A DNA stretch of 64,000 nt from Azospirillum sp. TSO35-2 (GTDB lineage Bacteria; Pseudomonadota; Alphaproteobacteria; Azospirillales; Azospirillaceae): NCBI RefSeq assembly GCF_003116095.1, contig NZ_LGRA01000018.1, positions 57,447 to 121,446 of the forward strand, written 5' to 3'. Made by a program: the position numbers and the translations under genes. The notes below the pieces were generated by a model. It searched no databases. It was not told the DNA's origin and saw nothing but the letters and a program-made list of their open reading frames with translations. The stretch's first letter is position 1. Every line of letters starts with the position of its first letter. Of the stretch, positions 44,386 through 53,421 are shown one piece after another.

Positions 44386-46374
44386 GTGTTCGATCGGATG
44401 AAGCTTCAGGTTCTGGCGAACCACGCGCGCTCGGCGGCCGAGAACATGGCCCACACGCTCCAGCGCACCGCCCATTCCGCCTTCGTCAAGGAGACGGAGG
44501 ATTTCACCGTCATGCTGCTGAACCGCCGGGGCGAGACCTTCGGCGTGCCGATGGAGCTGGGGGCGACCTGGTATCCGGGGCTGACCTATGGCCGCGCCAT
44601 CGCCATGATCGAGGATTACCGGCCGGGCGACGTCGCCTTCACCAACGATCCCTATTCCGGCTTCGTGGCGACCCACGCCCCCGACACCCACCTGTGGAAG
44701 CCGGTCTTCCATGACGGCGAGATCATCGCCTGGACCGGCGGGCACATCCACAACACCGACATGGGCGGCGCGGTGCCGGCCTCGCTGTCGCGGGCGCTGA
44801 CCGAAATCCATCAGGAAGGCATCCGCTTTCCGCCGATGAAGCTGGTCCGCGAAGGGGTGTTCGACGAGCAGATCCTGCGGATCATGACCACCAACGTTCG
44901 CAAGCCCGACCTGAACATCGGCGACATCAAGGCGCTGGTCGGCGCGCTCAACACCGGCGAGCGCAAGATCCTCGCGATGGTCGAGAAGTTCGGCAAGACC
45001 GCCTTCCTCGACGGCGTCGACGCGCTGCTGGACCATGCCGAGGCGCAGGCGCGCGACATCCTGCGCGCCATGCCCGACGGGCAGTGGGTGTTCGCCGACT
45101 ACGCCGACGAGGATTCGGTCGCCGCCAACCCCTGCCGCCTGAAGCTGACCCTGACAATCAAGGGCGACGAGGCGATCCTGGACTTCACCGGGTCGGATCC
45201 GCAGTTAGCCTCCTCGCTGAACGTGCCGTCGGGCGGCGATCCCCGCCACACCATGCTGCTGGTCGGCGTCTATTACGTCCTCTACACCCTCAACCCGAAA
45301 ATCCTGCTGAACACCGGCCTGACCCGGCCCTTCACCTGCATCACCCCGGAAGGCTCGGTGCTGAATCCGACCTTCCCGGCGGCGGTGGGGATGCGGTCGC
45401 TGACCTGCGCGCGGCTGCGCTCGGTGATCTTCGGCGCCTTTTCCCAGGCGGTGCCGGAGCGTCTTCCGGCGGCGCCGGCCGGCAACAACTGCATCGTCAA
45501 CGTGATGACCACCGACGAGCGGAACGGCAACCGCATCATCGCCGCGGTGAACCCGGTGGTCGGCGGCGGCGGCGGCATGCCGCACCGCGACGGCACCAAC
45601 GGGTCGGGCGCCGACGCGGCCTATCTGAAGAACACGCCGATCGAGATCACCGAGATGGAAACCCCGGTGGAGTTCGTCCGCTACGGGCTGGCGACCGACA
45701 GCGGCGGGGCCGGGCGCTGGCGCGGCGGGCTGGCCACCCATATGGCCTTCCGCGTCTTCTCCCCCGACACCCGGATCACCGCGCGCAACCGCGACCGCGG
45801 CTTCTTCCGCCCCTGGGGTGTGCTGGGCGGCCGGGCGGCGGGGCTGTCCGACATGGTGGTCAATCCCGGCACGCCGGGGGAAAAGCGGCTGGGCAACATC
45901 GACACCGCGGTGCTGCAGCCGGGCGATGTGCTGGACATCCGCTCGGCCGGTGGTGGCGGCCGGGGCGATCCGTTCGCTCGCGAGGCGTGGCGGGTGGCCC
46001 AGGACGTGGCGCGCGGCTATGTCTCCGCGGCGGCGGCGGAGCGGGAGTATGGCGTTATCATCCGCGACGGCGCGCTCGACACGGCGGCCACCGAGCGGCT
46101 GCGTTCCGGCCGGCCGTCGCCCACCGGGCATTTCCATTTCGGACCGGAGCGCGAGGGGTACGAGCGGCAATGGACCCCCGCCGCCTATGATGTCCTGATG
46201 CGGACCCTGGACGGCCTGCCGATCCACTGGCGCTTCTTCGCCAAGACGGAAATCTTCAGCCGCATGGCCGGCCGATCCGGCGCCGACGGGGTGGAGGCCG
46301 CGCTGGAAGAGGTCTACGCCCGCTTTCCCGAGATGCCCCGCTCCAAGGCCCTGATCCGGGAGGCCGCGGAATGA
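44386..46374 (+). CDS. hyuB: Hydantoinase/oxoprolinase subunit B
   Basis: Partner subunit of 662 residues. Family markers are NMAHTLQRTAHSAFVKETEDF near the N-terminus, FTNDPYSGFVATHAPDTHLW, GHIHNTDMGGAVP, VVGGGGGMPHRDGTNGSGAD and [20 protein letters not shown]. With HyuA it forms an ATP-dependent amidohydrolase. A short extra C-terminal region of ~80 residues (from PTGHFHFGPEREGYERQW) is unusual. Its stop overlaps the next start (ATGA). Confidence 0.92.
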   Translation: MFDRMKLQVLANHARSAAENMAHTLQRTAHSAFVKETEDFTVMLLNRRGETFGVPMELGATWYPGLTYGRAIAMIEDYRPGDVAFTNDPYSGFVATHAPDTHLWKPVFHDGEIIAWTGGHIHNTDMGGAVPASLSRALTEIHQEGIRFPPMKLVREGVFDEQILRIMTTNVRKPDLNIGDIKALVGALNTGERKILAMVEKFGKTAFLDGVDALLDHAEAQARDILRAMPDGQWVFADYADEDSVAANPCRLKLTLTIKGDEAILDFTGSDPQLASSLNVPSGGDPRHTMLLVGVYYVLYTLNPKILLNTGLTRPFTCITPEGSVLNPTFPAAVGMRSLTCARLRSVIFGAFSQAVPERLPAAPAGNNCIVNVMTTDERNGNRIIAAVNPVVGGGGGMPHRDGTNGSGADAAYLKNTPIEITEMETPVEFVRYGLATDSGGAGRWRGGLATHMAFRVFSPDTRITARNRDRGFFRPWGVLGGRAAGLSDMVVNPGTPGEKRLGNIDTAVLQPGDVLDIRSAGGGGRGDPFAREAWRVAQDVARGYVSAAAAEREYGVIIRDGALDTAATERLRSGRPSPTGHFHFGPEREGYERQWTPAAYDVLMRTLDGLPIHWRFFAKTEIFSRMAGRSGADGVEAALEEVYARFPEMPRSKALIREAAE

Positions 46375-46679
46375 GCGGGACGGTTGGCGGCCGGTTGGTC
46401 AGGCTGGCCGAAACGGGAAGGGAGCCGATCCGCTTCCTGCTGGACGGCGTGGAGCGTACGGCCCTGGCGGGCGATACGGTGCTGACGGCGATCCTGACCA
46501 ACGTTCCGGCGCTGCGGCAGGCGGAGTTCGGCCCGGAGCGGCGCGCTGGATTCTGCCTGATGGGGGCCTGCCAGGACTGCTGGATCTGGCAGGACCAGGG
46601 TCCGCGCCTGCGCGCCTGTTCCACCCCGGTGGCCGACGGCATGCGGCTGCTGACCCGGACGCGGGAGGATTGGCCATGA
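46371..46679 (+). CDS. (2Fe-2S)-binding subunit of amino-acid/opine oxidase (HcnA-like)
   Basis: Small ferredoxin-like protein of 102 residues, Fer2_4 family. Cys62, Cys67, Cys70 and Cys83 (C-x4-C-x2-C-x12-C) bind one cluster. It corresponds to the N-terminal part of sarcosine oxidase alpha and to HcnA, encoded separately here. It overlaps both neighbours by 4 bases, so stoichiometric synthesis with the flavoprotein is expected. Confidence 0.92.
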   Translation: MSGTVGGRLVRLAETGREPIRFLLDGVERTALAGDTVLTAILTNVPALRQAEFGPERRAGFCLMGACQDCWIWQDQGPRLRACSTPVADGMRLLTRTREDWP

Positions 46680-48058
46680 CCGTGCCGACCGAACCCCGCC
46701 CTGAATTGCACGTCGTGATCGTCGGCGCCGGCCCCGCCGGCATCCGCGCGGCGGAGACGCTGGCGGCGGCCGGGCTGCGCCCGACGGTGATCGACGAGGG
46801 CGCCAGGGCCGGCGGGCAGATCTACCGCCGCCCGCCCGACGGCTTCACCCGCCCGCCTGCAACGCTCTATGGCGCGCAGGCCAGCAAGGCGGTGGCGCTG
46901 CACACCGCCTTCGACGGGCTGGTGGCGGCCGGCCGCATCGTCCATCGGCCGCGCCATGCGGTCGTCGCGCTGGCCGATGGGGTGCTGCACGCGGTCGGCG
47001 ACGGCGGAAGCCGGCGGATCGGCTATGACCGCCTGATCCTGGCGACCGGGGCGACCGACCGCCTCGCCCCGATACCGGGCTGGCAGGCGCCCGGCGTCTA
47101 CAGCCTCGGCGCGATGCAGATCGCGCTGAAGGCCCAGGGTGTCGCGATGGGGCGGCGGATCGTGCTGGCCGGGTCGGGGCCGTTGCTGACCCTGCTGGCG
47201 ACCCAACTGCTGAAGGCGGGGGCGGAGATCGCGGCGGTTCTCGACACCGCCGGCCTGCGCGGCCAGATCGCCGCCGTCCCCGACCTTGCTGTCCGCCCGT
47301 CCTTCGCCCTGCAAGGGCTGGCGATGCGGGCGCGGCTGGGGCGGCTCTACCACGCCGGTGTGGCTCTGGAGGGGATCGAGGCGACGGACACCGGGGTGAC
47401 GGCGGTCCGCTGGAAGGACGCCGCCGGGCGGGTGCGGAGCACGGCGTGCGACGCGGTCGGGCTGGGCTGGCATCTGAAGGCGGAAACCCAGCTTGCCGAC
47501 CTCGCCGGCTGCCGGTTCGTCTATGATGCGACCTGGGCGCAATGGTTGCCCTGTGTCGACCGTATGGGTCGTGCCGGGGACGGCGTCTATCTGGCCGGCG
47601 ACGGCCTGCGCCTGCTCGGGGCCGATGGGGCGGAGGTCGCCGGCCGCCTCGCCGCGGCGGCCTGCCTGTCCGACCTGGGCTTGCCGGGACCGGACGGTGC
47701 GGCCGAGCTGAAGCGGCTCGACCGGCTGGAACGCTTCGCCCGCGGCATCGCCCGCGCCTTCCCCTGGCCGGCCGACCAGGTGCGCGCCCTGCCCGACGAG
47801 ACCATCCTGTGCCGCTGCGAGGGGATCACCGCGGGTGCGGTGCGTGAGACCGCAGCCTGTGGCGGGGCGGAGGCCAATCGGGTGAAGTCGTTGGGCCGCG
47901 CCGGGATGGGGCGCTGCCAGGGCCGCTATTGCCAGCTTGCGGCGGCCGACCTCGTCGCGGCCACCGGCGGGTATGCGCACGCCGGCGACGCCGGGCGCCT
48001 GCGCGCGCAGGCGCCGGTTCGTCCGACGCCGGTCGGCGCGTGGCTGGAGGAAGAATGA
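46676..48058 (+). CDS. FAD/NAD(P)-binding oxidoreductase (HcnB/opine oxidase A-like) with BFD domain
   Basis: Flavoprotein of 460 residues. The FAD motif VVIVGAGPAGIRAAETLAAA is followed by DEGARAGGQIYRRPP, an ATGATDRLAPIPGW segment and a second nucleotide motif IVLAGSGPLLTLLATQLL. The C-terminal ~70 residues are a BFD-like [2Fe-2S] domain with C-x-C (ILCRCEG) and C-x4-C (RCQGRYCQ). This layout matches octopine oxidase subunit A and HcnB. With the small iron-sulfur protein and the divergent DAO subunit it would form a membrane- or quinone-linked dehydrogenase of a substituted amino acid. Confidence 0.92.
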   Translation: MTVPTEPRPELHVVIVGAGPAGIRAAETLAAAGLRPTVIDEGARAGGQIYRRPPDGFTRPPATLYGAQASKAVALHTAFDGLVAAGRIVHRPRHAVVALADGVLHAVGDGGSRRIGYDRLILATGATDRLAPIPGWQAPGVYSLGAMQIALKAQGVAMGRRIVLAGSGPLLTLLATQLLKAGAEIAAVLDTAGLRGQIAAVPDLAVRPSFALQGLAMRARLGRLYHAGVALEGIEATDTGVTAVRWKDAAGRVRSTACDAVGLGWHLKAETQLADLAGCRFVYDATWAQWLPCVDRMGRAGDGVYLAGDGLRLLGADGAEVAGRLAAAACLSDLGLPGPDGAAELKRLDRLERFARGIARAFPWPADQVRALPDETILCRCEGITAGAVRETAACGGAEANRVKSLGRAGMGRCQGRYCQLAAADLVAATGGYAHAGDAGRLRAQAPVRPTPVGAWLEEE

Positions 48059-48467
48059 TCGCCGCCCGGTTGCCCGATCAGGGCGGCGCAGGGGGAGCGG
48101 TGTCCTTGTCCATCGTGGCGGTGCCGCCGACAACACCGTGCTGGCGGAGACGGGGCCGCCGGCGATCAGTGGCGGCACCCCCGTTGTTACGGCCGCCGAG
48201 GCCGTCGATACCTTCCCCGCCTCTTTCGCCCTGCGCTTGAATATAACGAAGTAACTCACTCTCCGTCGTAAAACGGTAAACGCCCTCTACGGGATGGTTG
48301 TTTTTCCTGCGCTACTCCATAGAATAAAAACGATCTTCGGTGACCGGCGAAATAGCAAAGAATTCAAAACAGCCCTCGGCGGAAATCGTTGCCGCAGTCT
48401 TCAAAAATCCTAGAGCAGACCGCCGTGAAAGGCGGCTTCAGCGGAGTTTGTCTGGGAGGATGCCGCC
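48059..48467. other. 409-base gap after the oxidase genes
   Basis: No gene is supported here. The first half is GC-rich; 48235-48350 is markedly AT-richer and carries the candidate promoter of the next gene. A small CCG-TCGTAAAA-CGG hairpin lies near 48263. Confidence 0.6.
48298..48325 (+). promoter_or_regulatory. Candidate sigma-70-type promoter
   Basis: TTGTTT, then a 16-base spacer, then TAGAAT (5 of 6 to TATAAT), in an AT-rich pocket about 140 bases before the ATG at 48468. The match to the -35 box is only moderate. Confidence 0.35.
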
Positions 48468-49982
48468 ATGCGCGAAACGCAAATCCGATTTCTACCCTGG
48501 ATACTGCATCCTGGAAGCGTAAGGGAGAGGGTGTATTCGGTATTCTCCGCTTCCGGCCGCGCCCCCCCTTGCCTCGCCGTCCTGACGGCCCTCGCCCTTC
48601 CGATCCAGGTGAACGACTTGCCCTGGCGGCCGGATACCCGAGGGGCCGGCACGGACAAGGGATGCTGCCCGCTGCTGGCCGAGTCCGTCGAGGCCACGGA
48701 CAGCACGCTGGAATCCTGGCTCGGCGTGCATGAGAAGCCGCCGCCCTCCCTGCCGCCTGCGAACACCGCCGCCACGCACACGATGGATCCCCAGAGGAGG
48801 GACCTCCAGAAGAACGAGCCCCAGAAAAAGCTGGTCCAACAGGGGGGCGAGGCGGACACGGACTGGCGGCTGGTCCCGTTCGTTGCAGCGCGTGCGTCGG
48901 GCGGTGTTGCGGGACAGCCGACCCTGCTGTCCATCGCCGTCACCTCGCCGTTCGGGCAGACGAATCCGCAGCACGAGGCGATCACCTATGTGCTGATTTC
49001 CAACCTTCCACCCAAGGCCACCCTGTCGCAGGGCAGGGTGGTCGGCGACGGAACATGGCAGGTGGCGCTGGAAGAACTGACCAGCCTCACCCTGAGCATG
49101 CCGCCCGACATGACCGGCCCGGTGACGTTGCTCATCACCGCGGTGACCGATCATGGCGGCGGCGTCGTCGCCCGGCAGGGCACCGAACTGACGATTCCGC
49201 TTGCCCGAGACGTTGCCGTCCAGGCCGACGCCGTGGCCGTCGCGTCGCCGGAGGCCGGCAACACTCCGCCGCCGGCGCAGGGCGGCTCGTCGCAGAGCGG
49301 CGAGGCGGCGGTTTCTTCGGCAGAAACCACTTCGGACACAACCTCGCCGGTCTCCGGGAGTTCGGCCCCGCTTTCACCGCCGGAGCCGCCGGAGAGCGAC
49401 GCCAGCGCAGCCCCGCCCGAGCCCGCCGCCGCTGCCGACGCTGTCACCGCGCCCGCGCCGGAGCCGGCGGTCCTCGTCACGGCCCCGGCGCCCGCGCCGG
49501 AACCGGCGGCACCACCCGCCGACGCTCCCGCGGTCGTCCAGGCGGTCGTGGCCGTTCCCCTGCCGGAGCCGCCGCCGGTCGCCACGGCCGCCGTCGCAGC
49601 CATTCCGGCGGTGACCGCCCCACCTCCGGCGCCGGAGCCCCCGCAGCGGCGGCAGGAGGCGGTGCAGCGCCCGGCCAAGCCGCCCTCCACCATTCCCGAG
49701 GCGACGCTGATGAAGCGCGGAGACGATCTGTTCGCGCAGGGCGATCTTGCCGGGGCACGGCTCTATTACGAGATGGCCGCCGAGGCGGGCAATGCGAGGG
49801 CGGCTTTCGCGCTCGGCCGGACGCACGACCCGCTGGTGCATGAGCGGCTGCACGTCCGCGGGCTTTCGCCCGATCCCGAACAGGCCGCCGCCTGGTACCG
49901 CCGGGCCATTGCCGCCGGCAGCGGCGATGCCGAACAGCAACTGCAAAAACTGACCGTCTGGCTCGCAGGCAAGTCGCGATAA
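48468..49982 (+). CDS. Pro/Ala-rich protein with C-terminal Sel1-like repeats
   Basis: Protein of 504 residues, function unknown. The N-terminus has one moderately hydrophobic stretch (about 30-46) that could be a membrane anchor. Residues ~130-240 form a compact, beta-rich looking region (LVPFVAARASGGVAGQPTLL ... VTLLITAVTDHGGG). Residues ~260-410 are a long linker of Pro, Ala, Glu and Val, and the end has Sel1-like repeats (GDLAGARLYYEMAAEAGNAR and PDPEQAAAWYRRAIAAGSGD). GGAGG precedes the ATG. The layout suggests a periplasm-spanning protein that holds partners through the repeats. It precedes the TAXI protein gene by 32 bases. Confidence 0.82.
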   Translation: MRETQIRFLPWILHPGSVRERVYSVFSASGRAPPCLAVLTALALPIQVNDLPWRPDTRGAGTDKGCCPLLAESVEATDSTLESWLGVHEKPPPSLPPANTAATHTMDPQRRDLQKNEPQKKLVQQGGEADTDWRLVPFVAARASGGVAGQPTLLSIAVTSPFGQTNPQHEAITYVLISNLPPKATLSQGRVVGDGTWQVALEELTSLTLSMPPDMTGPVTLLITAVTDHGGGVVARQGTELTIPLARDVAVQADAVAVASPEAGNTPPPAQGGSSQSGEAAVSSAETTSDTTSPVSGSSAPLSPPEPPESDASAAPPEPAAAADAVTAPAPEPAVLVTAPAPAPEPAAPPADAPAVVQAVVAVPLPEPPPVATAAVAAIPAVTAPPPAPEPPQRRQEAVQRPAKPPSTIPEATLMKRGDDLFAQGDLAGARLYYEMAAEAGNARAAFALGRTHDPLVHERLHVRGLSPDPEQAAAWYRRAIAAGSGDAEQQLQKLTVWLAGKSR

Positions 49983-50014
49983 CAGACAGGTCCGGATCCA
50001 TGGAGGGCGCCATC

Positions 50015-51106
50015 ATGACGGCATCGATCGTCCGTATTCTTCTTGTCGGAGCGTGCCTTGTCGCGGGCGGGGTTCCGGCATCGGCCGCCGACCCGCGCGG
50101 CGTCAACGCCAACAGCGGAACGGTCGGCATCGTGTCGGGCGGGGTCGAGGGCACCTATGTGCGCATCGCCGCCGATCTGGCGTCGGTCCTCGACGATGGC
50201 GACACGCTGCGCGTCCTGCCGATGCTGGGCAAGGGCTCGGTCCAGAACCTGAAGGACGTCGTCCTGCTCAAGGGGATCGATGTCGGCATCGTCCAGTCCG
50301 ACGTGCTCGCCTATGCCAAGCGCGAGAAGCTTCTGCCCAACCTCGACCAGCGCGTCAAATACATCACGAAGCTCTACAACGAGGAGATGCACATCCTCGC
50401 CGCTCCCGACGTGACGCGCATCGAGGATCTCGCCGGGCGCAAGGTCAACGTCGATGTTCAGGGAAGCGGCACGCACATGACCGCGTCCCTCATCTTCGAC
50501 ATGCTGGGCATCAAGGTGGACCCGCAGGGCAACGACCAGGCCCTGGCGCTGGAGAAGCTGCGCCGGGGCGAGATCGCGGCCATGGCCTATGTCGCCGGCA
50601 AGCCGACCCGCCTGTTCCGCGACCTGAAGGCGGGGGACGGGTTGCATTTCCTGTCGATCCCGCTGAGCGCGAGCCTGCTGGACACCTATCTGCCGTCGCG
50701 CCTGACCAACGCCGACTATGAGGGGCTGATCAAGCCCGGCGAACAGGTCGATACCGTCGCCGTCGGCGCGGTGATGGCCGTCTATGGCTGGGAACGCGAC
50801 CTGGAGCGGCACCGCAAGGTCGCCCGCTTCGTCGATGCCTTCTTCAGCAAGTTCGACGAGTTTCTGAAGCCGCCGCGGCATCCGAAATGGAAGGAGGTCA
50901 ACCTGGCGGCCGACGTCCCCGGCTGGACCCGCTTCGAACCGGCCGAACAGTGGCTTCGCCAGGCATCGGCCGCAGCGGGGCCGCAATCCGCCGCGGTTCG
51001 GAAGGAGGATTTCCGCGCGTTCGTCGAACAACGCGGCATCCAACCCCAGCAGGCCGACAAGCTGTTCGAGCAGTTCCTGGTCTGGCAGGCCCGTTCCCAG
51101 CAATAG
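50015..51106 (+). CDS. TAXI family solute-binding protein (TRAP-type)
   Basis: Predicted periplasmic binding protein of 363 residues. A signal peptide is clear (MTASIVRILLVGACLVAGG ... ASA, cleavage near residue 24). The mature protein has GIVSGGVEGTYVRIAADLAS, the GSVQNLKDVVLLKGIDVGIV region and NVDVQGSGTHMTASLIFDML, as in TRAP TAXI binding proteins that bind glutamate-like ligands. I use the ATG at 50015 with GGAGG 8 bases before it. No TRAP permease gene is in the window, so it is an orphan that may sense rather than transport, together with the Sel1-like protein. Confidence 0.87.
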   Translation: MTASIVRILLVGACLVAGGVPASAADPRGVNANSGTVGIVSGGVEGTYVRIAADLASVLDDGDTLRVLPMLGKGSVQNLKDVVLLKGIDVGIVQSDVLAYAKREKLLPNLDQRVKYITKLYNEEMHILAAPDVTRIEDLAGRKVNVDVQGSGTHMTASLIFDMLGIKVDPQGNDQALALEKLRRGEIAAMAYVAGKPTRLFRDLKAGDGLHFLSIPLSASLLDTYLPSRLTNADYEGLIKPGEQVDTVAVGAVMAVYGWERDLERHRKVARFVDAFFSKFDEFLKPPRHPKWKEVNLAADVPGWTRFEPAEQWLRQASAAAGPQSAAVRKEDFRAFVEQRGIQPQQADKLFEQFLVWQARSQQ

Positions 51107-51134
51107 GAGACGCTCAGGGGAGATCTCCGGCGCT

Positions 51135-52031
51135 TTATGCGCCGACGTCGTAGCGCATCGCTTCGAGGTCGGCGATGAGGCCCGGACCTTGCGGACGCCA
51201 ACCGAGCGTCGCTTGCGTCAGGGCGCTGGAGGCCGGCATATCCATGCCCGCGAACATCGCCATCCACCCGAAATGGTCGGCGGCCTTGTCCTGCGGGACT
51301 GAAACCGCCGGGATCTTCAGACCGCGCGCCAGCGTCTCCACGATCCTGCGTGTTTCGATGCCTTCCTCGCCGACCGCGTGGTAGCGCGCGCCGGGTTCCG
51401 CCCTCTCGATCGCCAGACGATAGAGGCGGGCGACGTCGCTCCGGTGGCCGGCGGGCCAGCGATTGCGCCCCTCGCCGATGTAGGATGCGACGCCCTTCTC
51501 ACGGAAGATCGCGATCAGCGGGGTGATCAGCCCCTGCTTCTCCGTGTCGTGAACCTGCGGCAACCGCATCACCGCGACGTTGACGCCGGCATCCAGGAGG
51601 TCGTTGCCGGCGCGTTCGGAGGCGATGCGCGGATTGGCGTGGTGATCGTCGAAGACGTCTTCACAGGCGAGCTGGCCAGGGCCGGCACCGCCGACCCCGG
51701 TTCCCGACGTGATCAGCAGCGGACGGCCCGACCCCTTGAGCACCTCGCCGAGCGCGCCGATGACCCGGCGGTCCTTTTCGCAATTCTCGACGAAGCGCGA
51801 GAAATCGTGATCGAACGCGGTGTGGATCACGGCGTCGGCCTTTTCCGCACCGCTTCGGATGCTCGGCAATTCCTCCAGCGTGCCGCGGTGCGCCTCGGCA
51901 CCGGCGGCTGCCAGCGAGCGGGCGCCGTCCTCGGATCGGGTCATGCCGATCACCTGATGGCTCGCCTGCAGAAGTTCGGGAAGCACGGCCGAGCCGATGA
52001 AGCCGGTGGCACCGGTGAGAAAAATGCGCAT
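51135..52031 (-). CDS. NAD(P)-dependent epimerase/SDR family oxidoreductase
   Basis: Extended-SDR protein of 298 residues. The cofactor motif FLTGATGFIGSAVLPELL is at residues 4-21. The usual SDR Tyr-xxx-Lys is not evident: the region around residue 135 reads NPRIASERAGNDLL, so the catalytic type is atypical (NAD-binding epimerase-like). Such proteins are common partners of MmyB-type regulators, and this one is divergent from one. Substrate unknown. Confidence 0.9.
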   Translation of the reverse strand: MRIFLTGATGFIGSAVLPELLQASHQVIGMTRSEDGARSLAAAGAEAHRGTLEELPSIRSGAEKADAVIHTAFDHDFSRFVENCEKDRRVIGALGEVLKGSGRPLLITSGTGVGGAGPGQLACEDVFDDHHANPRIASERAGNDLLDAGVNVAVMRLPQVHDTEKQGLITPLIAIFREKGVASYIGEGRNRWPAGHRSDVARLYRLAIERAEPGARYHAVGEEGIETRRIVETLARGLKIPAVSVPQDKAADHFGWMAMFAGMDMPASSALTQATLGWRPQGPGLIADLEAMRYDVGA

Positions 52032-52081
52032 GGCTGAATCACCTTTCCAATTCCGTCACCTCCAGTCTGATGCTCCGCTCT

Positions 52082-52128
52082 ATCCTGTTAAAGATGTGAC
52101 GTTTTCCTAGTATAGTGTTTACCAGGAT
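52082..52128. promoter_or_regulatory. Candidate operator: inverted repeat in divergent promoter
   Basis: ATCCTGTTAAAG (52082-52093) and GTTTACCAGGAT (52117-52128) are inverted copies matching at 10 of 12 positions, with centres 35 bases apart (about three helical turns plus). It lies between the SDR gene and the MmyB-type regulator gene, with a TAGTATAGT stretch between the arms that could be a -10 box. Confidence 0.5.
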
Positions 52129-52162
52129 GGCCCGGACCATCGGCCCCAGGCGGACGACTCCC

Positions 52163-53011
52163 ATGCCGACGGACAACGTCAACACGCTCGCCGCTTTTCT
52201 GAGGGACCGCCGCACGCGGCTCGATCCGGCGGCCTTCGGCTTCTCGGGCCGCCGTCGCACGCCGGGACTGCGCAGAGAGGAAGTGGCGCAACGCGCCAAC
52301 ATCAGCCCGACCTGGTACACCTGGCTGGAACAGGGGCGCGGCGGTGCGCCGTCGGCCGATGTCCTGGACCGGATCGCCGGCAGCCTGATGCTCACCGATC
52401 TCGAACGCGAGCATCTGTTCATCCTTGCGCTCGGACGGCCGCCGGAGCTGCGGTACAAGCCGGTGCAAGGCGTCAGTCCACGGCTGCAGCGCCTGCTGGA
52501 TGCCTTCGACGCCTGCCCGGCCTTCATCAAAACCGCGACTTGGGACGTGCTGGCCTGGAATCGCGCCGCCGCGGTCGTTCTGACCGATTACGGCAAGCTC
52601 CCTCCCGATCGGCGGAACATCCTGCGTCTGGTGTTCTGCAGTCCGACGATCCGCTCCAAGCAGAAGGACTGGGAAGGCATGGCGCGGTTTCTGGTCGGTG
52701 CCTTCCGCGTCGATGCCGCGCGCGCCGGCGCCGTGAAGGAGATCGCCGACCTCGTCGACGAGCTTTGCCGGGCTAGTCCGGATTTCGCCACGTTCTGGAA
52801 GGAGAACGACGTGTATGCGCCGAGCGAGGGGGTCAAGCAGCTCCGGCATCCACAACTCGGTACCTTCGAGATGGAGTATTCGGCCTTTGCCGTCGATGGC
52901 CGTCCGGATCTGGGCCTGCTGGTCTACAACCCGTTGGACGAGCAGGTCAAACAGCGCATCCGGGCCCTGATCGATCGAAAGGTCGGGATGGACCCTGCGG
53001 ATGATCCGTAA
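52163..53011 (+). CDS. XRE-family regulator with MmyB-like ligand domain
   Basis: Regulator of 282 residues. The N-terminal helix-turn-helix includes TPGLRREEVAQRANISPTWY and WLEQGRG. The C-terminal half is the MmyB-like PAS-type domain (KTATWDVLAWNRAAAVVL ... FEMEYSAFAVDGRPDLGLLV), which in actinobacteria binds fatty acids. It probably represses or activates the divergent SDR gene. Several upstream in-frame starts exist; the ATG at 52163 gives the normal family length. Confidence 0.9.
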   Translation: MPTDNVNTLAAFLRDRRTRLDPAAFGFSGRRRTPGLRREEVAQRANISPTWYTWLEQGRGGAPSADVLDRIAGSLMLTDLEREHLFILALGRPPELRYKPVQGVSPRLQRLLDAFDACPAFIKTATWDVLAWNRAAAVVLTDYGKLPPDRRNILRLVFCSPTIRSKQKDWEGMARFLVGAFRVDAARAGAVKEIADLVDELCRASPDFATFWKENDVYAPSEGVKQLRHPQLGTFEMEYSAFAVDGRPDLGLLVYNPLDEQVKQRIRALIDRKVGMDPADDP

Positions 53012-53045
53012 AGGGAAGGACCGGCGCCAAGATCCCGGCCGCGTC

Positions 53046-53078
53046 CGGCGGGCAAACCCCCACGAGGGCAGCCCGCCG
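53046..53078. terminator. Hairpin between convergent genes
   Basis: CGGCGGGC (53046-53053) pairs with GCCCGCCG (53071-53078) around a 17-base loop, between the regulator and tautomerase genes. No T-run is present, so this is a weak candidate. Confidence 0.3.
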
Positions 53079-53121
53079 ACGCCGGGTCACCAGCGTCGGC
53101 GGCGTGGTGGGGGCGGGGTCC

Positions 53122-53421
53122 TCAGCCCTTGACCGGAACCGCGGCCGACCATTCCGGCCGCGACGCCGGATGTCCGTCGACGGTCTCGATGATCGCGCGC
53201 GATCGATCCAGGGTGTCGTACAGCGACTTCGGCCCCTGGAAAGGACGGCCGCCGATGTGCCAACCGTCCGGGTGCAGTTCTTCGATCAACACCCACACCA
53301 CCTCCCGGAACGCTTCGGATCCTTCGAAGCGCACCATGACATCGGTCAGGGCAGCGGCCATCGCGTGCTTCTCTTCCGAGCTGAACACGCCTTCCACGAG
53401 CTTCACATTCACAAACGGCAT
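53122..53421 (-). CDS. 4-oxalocrotonate tautomerase family protein
   Basis: Small enzyme of 99 residues. After Met removal it begins PFVNVKLVEGVFSSEEKHAM, so the catalytic N-terminal proline is present, followed by MAAALTDVMVRFEG, VVWVLIEELHPDGWHIGG and a C-terminal tail longer than the 62-residue 4-OT. It is closer to the tautomerase_2-like group. The AGGAGG ribosome site decides the ATG at 53421. Substrate unknown. Confidence 0.88.
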   Translation of the reverse strand: MPFVNVKLVEGVFSSEEKHAMAAALTDVMVRFEGSEAFREVVWVLIEELHPDGWHIGGRPFQGPKSLYDTLDRSRAIIETVDGHPASRPEWSAAVPVKG

